NCBI GenBank assembly: GCA_964424205.1
Contig: CAYRIF010000025.1
Coordinates: forward strand, 1 to 19,999
DNA from: CAYRIF01 sp964424205
GTDB taxonomy: Bacteria > Bacteroidota > Bacteroidia > Cytophagales > Cyclobacteriaceae
Reading direction: 5' to 3'
DNA: 19,999 nucleotides
Numbering within the stretch: the stretch's first letter is position 1; every line of letters begins with the position of its first letter. Positions 14,414 to 19,999 of this stretch are shown here, piece by piece. The position numbers were made by a program, and so were the translations under genes. The notes beneath the pieces are model-generated. The model worked only from the letters and a program-made list of their open reading frames with translations. It had not been told where the DNA came from and made no database searches.

Positions 14414-15394
14414 ATGAAAAAACAAAATAGACATTTCAAATTGAGTCCTGATAGAAATTTAGCGATGGAATTGGTAAGAGTGACCGAAGCGGCAGCAATT
14501 TCGTCGGCCCGTTACATGGGTACTGGTGATAAATTAGGGGGTGACGGTGCCGCAGTGGATGCCATGCGTGCCTTTTTGAATACAGTGGATATGAAAGGAG
14601 TTGTGGTGATTGGCGAAGGTGAAAAAGATGAGGCTCCCATGTTGTTTAATGGAGAGAAATTGGGGAATGGGCATGGACCTGAAGTGGATATTGCTGTTGA
14701 TCCTGTTGAAGGCACAAATCTGTTGGCACAAGGAAGACCAAATGCCATTGCGGTATTGGGAGTAGCAGAAAGAGGCAGCATGTGGAATCCGGGGAATTCG
14801 TTCTATATGAATAAATTGGTCGTAGAAAAAAAAGCAAGGCATGTCATTGATATTCGCCTTTCACCGGAAGAGAACTTAGAGAGAATAGCAGAAGCTTTAG
14901 GTCGGCCAATCAGAGACTTAACGGTTTTTGTGTTGCAAAAAGAAAGGCATCAAAAATTAATTAAGCGCATAAGAAAAGCGGGGGCACGTATCACTTTACA
15001 CACCGATGGAGATGTTATGGGTGCGTTGATGGCAGCAATTCCGGGTACTGGTGTAGATGTGCTGATGGGCGTTGGCGGTACGCCAGAAGGGGTCATTGCG
15101 GCCTGTGCGGTGAAAGCATTGAACGGAGGGATGCAGGGGATGAGAACCCCACTTTTGAAAGATGAAATAGCGCAATTAAAAAAAGACAAGGTGAATGTTA
15201 CGGAAGTGTTGACATTAGATACTTTGGTGAAGTCAGACAATGCATTTTTTGCCGCCACTGGGATTACCGAAGGTTCATTTTTGGAGGGAGTGCGGTTCGA
15301 TAATGATGGCGGTGTAACTACACATAGTATTGTAATGCGGTCTAAAACCGGCTCAATGCGCTTTGTTAAAGGAATTCACCAAATAAGAAAATAG
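14414..15394 (+). CDS. glpX: class II fructose-1,6-bisphosphatase (GlpX type), possibly also sedoheptulose bisphosphatase
   Basis: Metal-dependent phosphatase that makes fructose 6-phosphate in the CBB cycle. The 326-residue protein has GEGEKDEAPML (67-77) and DPVEGTN (96-102), the metal and phosphate sites of the GlpX family, plus GDVMGALMAAIPGTGVDVLMG and GGTPEGVIAA. No separate sedoheptulose bisphosphatase gene is in the cassette. Cyanobacterial relatives are known to act on both fructose and sedoheptulose bisphosphates, so I infer the same dual role here. It is 6 bp after cbbY and 4 bp before the epimerase gene. The start follows no clear Shine-Dalgarno. Confidence 0.95.
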   Translation: MKKQNRHFKLSPDRNLAMELVRVTEAAAISSARYMGTGDKLGGDGAAVDAMRAFLNTVDMKGVVVIGEGEKDEAPMLFNGEKLGNGHGPEVDIAVDPVEGTNLLAQGRPNAIAVLGVAERGSMWNPGNSFYMNKLVVEKKARHVIDIRLSPEENLERIAEALGRPIRDLTVFVLQKERHQKLIKRIRKAGARITLHTDGDVMGALMAAIPGTGVDVLMGVGGTPEGVIAACAVKALNGGMQGMRTPLLKDEIAQLKKDKVNVTEVLTLDTLVKSDNAFFAATGITEGSFLEGVRFDNDGGVTTHSIVMRSKTGSMRFVKGIHQIRK

Positions 15395-15398
15395 AAAT

Positions 15399-16076
15399 AT
15401 GATGAGGAAACAAAAAAAAATAGCACCGTCGATTTTATCTGCAGACTTTTGGAAGCTGGGAGAGGATATAGAATTGATTGAAAATGCAGGAGCCCATGTG
15501 GTGCATATCGATGTCATGGATGGGCATTTCGTCCCCGTAATCACCATAGGACCGTTAATTGTAAAGGCACTCAAGACACGAACTAAAATGCCACTTGATG
15601 TGCATTTGATGATTGAAAATCCAGGCAGACATATTCAAGATTTTATAGATGCTGGAGCGGATTATTTAACCATTCATTATGAGGCGTCTACCCATTTGCA
15701 TCGTGAAATTCAAACGATTAAGGCAGCAGGTGTTAAGGCCGGAGTATCTTTAAATCCACACACGCCGCTATGTGTATTGGACGATATCATTCATGATTTG
15801 GATTTGATTTTAATCATGTCGGTAAATCCGGGTTTTGGTGGTCAGCGTTTTATCCCGCATAGCATCAATAAACTTAAACAATTGAAACAAATATTAAAAG
15901 ATAAAAATTTAGCACATATAGAAATTGAAGTAGATGGTGGTGTGAAACTGAATAATATCGCTGAAATCGCTTCAGCAGGTGCAGATATTTTAGTGGCAGG
16001 ATCTGCCATTTACAAAGCGGAAAATCCAACCGAAACCATTATAGAAATGAACGACATTTTATCCAATTTAACATAA
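15399..16076 (+). CDS. rpe: ribulose-phosphate 3-epimerase
   Basis: Interconverts xylulose 5-phosphate and ribulose 5-phosphate, feeding the phosphoribulokinase step. The 225-residue TIM barrel has APSILSADF (S11), VVHIDVMDGHFVP with metal and catalytic residues H36 and D38, LDVHLMIENP, LIMSVNPGFGGQRFI and the closing IEVDGGVK. The length is normal. The start is MMRKQKK; the second ATG, three bases later, works equally well. It is 4 bp after glpX and 24 bp before the aldolase gene, consistent with one transcript. Confidence 0.96.
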   Translation: MMRKQKKIAPSILSADFWKLGEDIELIENAGAHVVHIDVMDGHFVPVITIGPLIVKALKTRTKMPLDVHLMIENPGRHIQDFIDAGADYLTIHYEASTHLHREIQTIKAAGVKAGVSLNPHTPLCVLDDIIHDLDLILIMSVNPGFGGQRFIPHSINKLKQLKQILKDKNLAHIEIEVDGGVKLNNIAEIASAGADILVAGSAIYKAENPTETIIEMNDILSNLT

Positions 16077-16100
16077 TTATAAAAATTAATATACTAACTT

Positions 16101-17162
16101 ATGGCACTTATTACTCTTAGACAACTTTTGGATCATGCTGCCGAATATGGCTATGGTGTTCCAGCTTTTAATATCAACAACCTTGAGCAGATTCAAGCCA
16201 TTATGCGCGCTGCTAAAAAGACCAATGCACCAGTTATATTGCAGGCGAGTAATGGCGCAAGAAAATATGCTGGGGATATTTTTATCAGACATATGGTGAG
16301 CGCTGCGGTAGAAATGTACCCCGAAATACCAATCTGCTTACACCAAGATCATGGTAACGGCTATACCACCTGTCTGACAGCGATAAAAAATAATTTTACC
16401 AGTGTGATGATGGATGGCTCGTTGCAGGCAGACGGTAAAACACTGGCAAGCTATGAATACAATGTTGGGATTACTAAACGAGTGGCAGCTATGGCGCATT
16501 CGGTTGGTGCATCTGTTGAAGGCGAATTGGGTTGTTTGGGCTCTTTGGAAACAGGCGAAGGTGAAAAAGAAGATGGACACGGTTTTGAAGGAAAACTAAC
16601 CATGGATCAATTACTAACCGATCCGGATGAAGCATTTGATTTCGTCACCCAAACGCAAGTTGATGCCTTGGCCGTAGCAATAGGTACTTCTCATGGCGCT
16701 TACAAATTTACGCGTAAACCCGATGGGGCAATCCTTAATATGGAAGTAATTAAAGCCATTAACAGGAAAATGCCCCAGCTACACATGGTCATGCATGGCT
16801 CAAGTTCAGTACCACAAGAATTCCAGGACATTATTAACGAATACGGCGGTGAAATGCCACAAACGTATGGTGTGCCGGTAGAAGAAATAGAACTTGGGAT
16901 CAAAAACGGTGTTCGAAAAGTTAATATTGATACGGATTGCAGAATGGCAATTACTGGTCAGATGAGAAAAATTGCGCAGGAGGATAAAAAACAATTTGAT
17001 CCACGCAAATTTCTAATTCCTGGAACCAATAAGATGCAGGCATTGGTAGAAGACAGGTTGGAAAGATTTGGTACAGCTGGGAATGCAGATAAAATAAAAC
17101 CGTTGTCACTAGAGACTATGACCAAACGTTATGCATCAGGCGAATTAACTCAAAATAAATAA
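16101..17162 (+). CDS. cbbA: class II fructose-1,6-bisphosphate aldolase
   Basis: Zinc aldolase that condenses triose phosphates to fructose bisphosphate, and in CBB operons also forms sedoheptulose bisphosphate. The 353-residue protein shows CLHQDHG with D83 and Zn ligand H84, GELGCLGSLETGEGE, AIGTSHGAYK and MVMHGSSSVP with the other Zn histidines, then VRKVNIDTDCRMA. The long form with MALITLRQLLDHAAEYGYGVPAFN at the start resembles the proteobacterial CbbA/Fba type. It is 24 bp after rpe and 32 bp before RuBisCO. A single-purpose glycolytic aldolase is the alternative, but context favours the CBB role. Confidence 0.95.
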   Translation: MALITLRQLLDHAAEYGYGVPAFNINNLEQIQAIMRAAKKTNAPVILQASNGARKYAGDIFIRHMVSAAVEMYPEIPICLHQDHGNGYTTCLTAIKNNFTSVMMDGSLQADGKTLASYEYNVGITKRVAAMAHSVGASVEGELGCLGSLETGEGEKEDGHGFEGKLTMDQLLTDPDEAFDFVTQTQVDALAVAIGTSHGAYKFTRKPDGAILNMEVIKAINRKMPQLHMVMHGSSSVPQEFQDIINEYGGEMPQTYGVPVEEIELGIKNGVRKVNIDTDCRMAITGQMRKIAQEDKKQFDPRKFLIPGTNKMQALVEDRLERFGTAGNADKIKPLSLETMTKRYASGELTQNK

Positions 17163-17194
17163 AAAACTAAAAGTTACAAACTAAAAACAGAAAC

Positions 17195-18601
17195 ATGGAT
17201 CAATCATCAAGGTACGCAGACCTCAATTTAAGCGAAGAAAAATTAATGGCAGACCAAAAGCATATTTTGGTTTATTATACCATGGAACCCAGTGCAGCGC
17301 ATTACGATGCACCCAAAAGTCAGAAAGACTATCTGGTAGCGGCAGCTCATTTTGCAGCGGAGTCTTCAACGGGTACTAATGTGACAGTAAGCACCACGGA
17401 TGAGCATACAAAAAGTGTTGATGCACTGGTATATGAAATAGACCCTAAGAAGGGGTATATGAAAATTGCCTATCCCATTGCGCTTTTTGATCGAAATATA
17501 ACAGATGGAAGGGCAATGATAGTTTCATTTCTCACCTTAACAATCGGTAATAATCAGGGGATGGGCGATATAAAAGAAGCAAAAATGCATGATTTCTTTG
17601 TGCCGCCAAATTTCCTTCAATTATTTGATGGACCAGCTACGGATATAACGGATATGTGGCGGGTACTTGGAAGACCTGTAGAAAATGGAGGGTTTATCGT
17701 GGGTACCATCATTAAACCAAAATTAGGGCTGCAGCCTAAGCCATTTGCTGACGCAGCGTATGATTTTTGGCTTGGAGGTGATTTTATTAAAAATGATGAA
17801 CCTCAAGGAAATCAAACTTTTGCACCCATGAAGAAAACAATCCCTTTGGTGGTAGATGCTATGAAACGAGCGCAAGATAAGTCGGGACAAGCTAAATTAT
17901 TTTCTGCAAATATTACGGCCGATGATCCTTTTGAAATCATAGCACGGGGAGAGTATATTTTGGAGCAGTTTGGTGAATTTGCTCATCACGTGGCGTTTTT
18001 GATAGATGGGTATGTTGGAGGGCCAGCGGCGATAACAACTGCTAGAAGGGTATTTCCTAACCAGTATTTGCATTACCACCGGGCGGGTCATGGTGCGGTG
18101 ACTTCGCCTTCAGCGAAAAGGGGCTATACCGCATTTGTTTTGGCCAAAATGTCACGTTTGCAAGGGGCGTCTGGTATACATGTGGGTACCATGAGTTATG
18201 GTAAAATGGAAGGGGAAAAGAATGATGTTAAGATTGCCTATATGATAGAACAAGACAGTGTAGAGGGTATGTTTTTTCATCAAGAATGGAACGGTATGAA
18301 ACCAACCACTCCAATTATATCAGGAGGGATGAATGCCCTTAGAATGCCTGGTTTTTTTAAGAACTTAGGACATTCTAATTTAATATTAACAGCAGGAGGT
18401 GGCGCTTATGGTCATATCGATGGTGCAGCGGAAGGCGCTCGATCCTTACGTCAGGCAGAACAATGTTGGCAACAAGGCGCAGACCCCATAGAGTTTGCCA
18501 AAGAGCATAGGCAATTTGCCAGAGCATTTCTTTCTTTTCAAAGCGATGCAGACAGTATTTATCCTGGCTGGCGTGATAAGCTTCGGGGGCATTTGGACTA
18601 G
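17195..18601 (+). CDS. cbbM: form II ribulose-1,5-bisphosphate carboxylase/oxygenase
   Basis: Fixes CO2 onto ribulose 1,5-bisphosphate, giving two 3-phosphoglycerates. The 468-residue protein begins MDQSSRY, the start I remember for Rhodospirillum rubrum CbbM, and keeps its active site. It has IIKPKLGL with K174, GGDFIKNDEPQGNQ with the carbamylated K199 plus D201 and E202, YHRAGHG with H295, H329, and loop 6 GTMSYGKMEGE with K337. Every catalytic position is shifted by +8 against R. rubrum because of an eight-residue insertion near residues 36-43, between the first strand and AAHFAAES. No small subunit is nearby, as expected for form II. It is 32 bp after the aldolase gene and is followed by 354 bp of repeats. 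No CbbQ/CbbO activase is adjacent. Confidence 0.98.
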   Translation: MDQSSRYADLNLSEEKLMADQKHILVYYTMEPSAAHYDAPKSQKDYLVAAAHFAAESSTGTNVTVSTTDEHTKSVDALVYEIDPKKGYMKIAYPIALFDRNITDGRAMIVSFLTLTIGNNQGMGDIKEAKMHDFFVPPNFLQLFDGPATDITDMWRVLGRPVENGGFIVGTIIKPKLGLQPKPFADAAYDFWLGGDFIKNDEPQGNQTFAPMKKTIPLVVDAMKRAQDKSGQAKLFSANITADDPFEIIARGEYILEQFGEFAHHVAFLIDGYVGGPAAITTARRVFPNQYLHYHRAGHGAVTSPSAKRGYTAFVLAKMSRLQGASGIHVGTMSYGKMEGEKNDVKIAYMIEQDSVEGMFFHQEWNGMKPTTPIISGGMNALRMPGFFKNLGHSNLILTAGGGAYGHIDGAAEGARSLRQAEQCWQQGADPIEFAKEHRQFARAFLSFQSDADSIYPGWRDKLRGHLD

Positions 18602-18623
18602 TTGGTTATCATTAATCACAAGT

Positions 18624-18702
18624 ATGAACTAATGAAACCCCTTGTTATTCGGTAAATTTTCAAGGGAGTCATCATTGAATACTGTAATTATTCAGGAACT
18701 AG
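18624..18702. repeat. interspersed repeat, copy A
   Basis: About 79 bp beginning ATGAACTAATGAAACC and containing GGTAAATTTTCAAGGGAGTC. It matches copy B, 177 bp downstream, at all but about 8 positions. A shorter, more divergent match lies in the right half of the MITE-like element. Confidence 0.8.
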
Positions 18703-18800
18703 AAACTAGGAATTAGAAAACTACTTACATGAACCTTAAATGCCTTATATGGTGATGGAATAAGAAAATAGTGGTGAGCTCAAATTAATACGGTATAAAT

Positions 18801-18879
18801 ATGAATTGATGAAACCCTTTGTTATTAGGTAAATTTTCAAGGGAGTCATCATTGAATACTGTAATTATTAAGAAACTAG
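18801..18879. repeat. interspersed repeat, copy B
   Basis: Same unit and orientation as copy A, with GGTAAATTTTCAAGGGAGTC and ATTGAATACTGTAATTATT conserved. The upstream 17 bp (AATTAATACGGTATAAA) also resemble the MITE-like interior at 11181 onward, so copy B is the closer relative of that element. It ends about 76 bp before the kinase start. Confidence 0.8.
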
Positions 18880-18955
18880 GAATAATGCCGCGTACGTCAC
18901 CATAAATAATTAAAACGAACTGAAAACATAGGTTAAACCCCTAACATAGAAATAA

Positions 18956-19837
18956 ATGGAAAATAATAATTTTAGTAATCCGGTCATCGCCATCACAGGT
19001 TCTTCAGGTGCAGGTACGAGCACCGTTAAGAATGCATTCGGTAATGTATTGCGTAGAGAGGGCTATAAAGCCATTGTGATTGAGGGAGATAGCTTCCATC
19101 GATACAATAGGGTTGAAATGAAGAAAGTGGTAGCGGATTGGAAAAAAAAAGGAAAGCGATTTAGTCACTTTAATGCAGCCGCAAATTTATTTGATGACTT
19201 GGCAGAATTGTTCAAACAATATAGAAGTACAGGTGGAGGTAGAAGACGTCACTATTTGCACAATCAAGAAGAGGCAGATAAGTATAGTCAAAACCCAGGA
19301 GAATTTACACCATGGGAAGAAATTAAGGAAAAATCTGATTTGTTATTCTACGAAGGGTTACATGGTGGCGTACCTGAAGTCTTGCCTTATGTAGATTTAC
19401 TCATTGGCGTGGTGCCGATTATTAACCTTGAATGGATTCAAAAAATCCATAGGGATAGGACAAAAAGAGGTTACTCGACAGAAGCGGTAGTGGATACCAT
19501 CAAATTTCGTATTCATGATTATGTGGATTTTATTACCCCACAATTTGAACACAGCCATATTAATTTTCAGCGCATTCCTACCGTTGATACCTCCAATCCA
19601 TTTATTGCAAGGGACGTGCCAACAGAAGATGAGAGTTTGATTGTGATTAGATTAAAAAAAGAGGTGATTCTACAATATAACATTGATATTGTGCATATAA
19701 AAAATATGATAGAAGGATCGTTTATTTCTAGGAGAAATACATTAGTGGTGCCAGGACCAAAGATGCAATTGGCAATGGAAATAATAGTAACACCAATCAT
19801 TGAAGGTCTCATAAAAATAAGACGGCACAAAGGGTAA
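18956..19837 (+). CDS. prk: phosphoribulokinase, proteobacterial (class I) type
   Basis: Phosphorylates ribulose 5-phosphate to ribulose 1,5-bisphosphate, the RuBisCO substrate; with RuBisCO it defines the CBB cycle. The 293-residue length fits the octameric bacterial type, not the longer plant/cyanobacterial type. Motifs are the P-loop GSSGAGTST (15-23), VIEGDSFHRYNR (41-52), the loop GGGRRRHYLHN, and LLFYEGLHGG with the Walker B acidic residue. The ATG follows an A-rich leader without a Shine-Dalgarno. The gap of 354 bp from cbbM contrasts with the tight spacing upstream, so it may have its own promoter. Its stop is three bases before a copy of the mobile repeat. Confidence 0.97.
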   Translation: MENNNFSNPVIAITGSSGAGTSTVKNAFGNVLRREGYKAIVIEGDSFHRYNRVEMKKVVADWKKKGKRFSHFNAAANLFDDLAELFKQYRSTGGGRRRHYLHNQEEADKYSQNPGEFTPWEEIKEKSDLLFYEGLHGGVPEVLPYVDLLIGVVPIINLEWIQKIHRDRTKRGYSTEAVVDTIKFRIHDYVDFITPQFEHSHINFQRIPTVDTSNPFIARDVPTEDESLIVIRLKKEVILQYNIDIVHIKNMIEGSFISRRNTLVVPGPKMQLAMEIIVTPIIEGLIKIRRHKG

Positions 19838-19840
19838 CTA

Positions 19841-19999
19841 GGGTCTGCTGAAAAAGTCCCAAGTGCGTTAGCTACGAGTAGCCAAAGTGCTAGCTATATT
19901 GTTATACTTCAAACTGAAGGCTAGGAAGTACCTGCCTGCCGTCAGGCAGGGATGATGTGCTTGGGGCTAGTGTTAAAAATCTGTGACAGATTTTTAAGG
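19841..19999. mobile_element. second copy of the GGGTCTGCTG element (cut by the window edge)
   Basis: It begins GGGTCTGCTGAAAAAGTCCC next to a TA, exactly like the element at 11034 and in the same orientation. The first 136 bp match by eye at roughly 85%, including the 20-bp hairpin at 19931-19950. After about 19976 the two copies diverge: this one continues with a 9-bp stem-loop (AAAAATCTG, 19975-19983, with 19987-19995). The right end is outside the window, so it could be another MITE or the left end of a complete insertion sequence. Confidence 0.7.

Larger units (their letters stand above)
18602..18955 (+). other. 354-bp gap between RuBisCO and phosphoribulokinase carrying a duplicated repeat
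   Basis: No gene is visible. The stretch holds two copies of a roughly 79-bp repeat 177 bp apart and an A-rich leader before the kinase ATG. Short echoes such as GAAACTAGG and GGAATTAG lie between and after the copies. I found neither a clear terminator nor a clear promoter, so it is open whether the kinase is read through from cbbM. Confidence 0.6.

Noticed and set aside
14512..14842. Overlapping minus-strand ORFs within the bisphosphatase gene
   Set aside because: Three different frames are open only because of codon bias in the real gene; no family features or start signals.
18634..18700. Short minus-strand peptide (MMTPLKIY...) in the repeat copies
   Set aside because: Only 15-22 codons, no leader, different ends in each copy. 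More likely a by-product of a conserved repeat or a remnant, not a gene.
19975..19995. Intrinsic terminator for the CBB cassette
   Set aside because: A 9-bp AT-rich stem with T residues inside the stem rather than after it, and it lies inside the repeat element at the window edge. Termination there is possible but not supported enough to call.

Overview
The window looks like part of a Bacteroidota-type (or close relative) chromosome from a hydrogen-oxidising, CO2-fixing bacterium. The phylum guess rests on AT-rich DNA, A-rich leaders and the near absence of Shine-Dalgarno sequences, even in front of strongly conserved genes. It is an inference, because no rRNA or other phylogenetic marker gene is present.

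Left half, minus strand (about 9247 down to 1): one long hydrogenase operon. In transcription order it holds the small and large subunits of a group 2a-type [NiFe] uptake hydrogenase, a stem-loop, the endopeptidase that matures the large subunit, two small unrecognised genes, a large TPR-like protein, then hypA, hypB, hypF, hypC and the start of hypD, which runs off the left edge. The small subunit lacks a Tat signal and two of the usual FeS ligands. This matches what I recall of the oxygen-tolerant, high-affinity Huc/HupSL class.

Centre (9248-11698): a control region, then a sigma-54 activator on the plus strand whose sensory domain is a Rossmann-like nucleotide-binding fold, then a MITE-like element and a 380-bp control region ahead of the carbon-fixation genes. 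The two control regions share a 14-bp palindrome of form TGNCA-N4-TGNCA (four exact copies, one near copy) and an 11-bp palindrome. A plausible -24/-12 promoter lies before the transketolase gene.

Right half, plus strand (11699-19837): a Calvin-Benson-Bassham cassette of transketolase, a CbbY-type phosphatase, class II fructose bisphosphatase (glpX type), ribulose-phosphate epimerase, class II aldolase, form II RuBisCO and, after a 354-bp repeat-bearing gap, phosphoribulokinase. The cassette is flanked by two same-orientation copies of a repeat that begins GGGTCTGCTG. No GAPDH, PGK, TIM or ribose-5-phosphate isomerase gene is here; housekeeping copies would be needed.

Taken together, the hydrogenase would supply electrons from H2, the CBB cassette would spend them on CO2, and the regulator between them is well placed to couple the two, possibly by sensing a redox nucleotide. 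That coupling is a hypothesis built from gene order, domain architecture and the shared palindromes.
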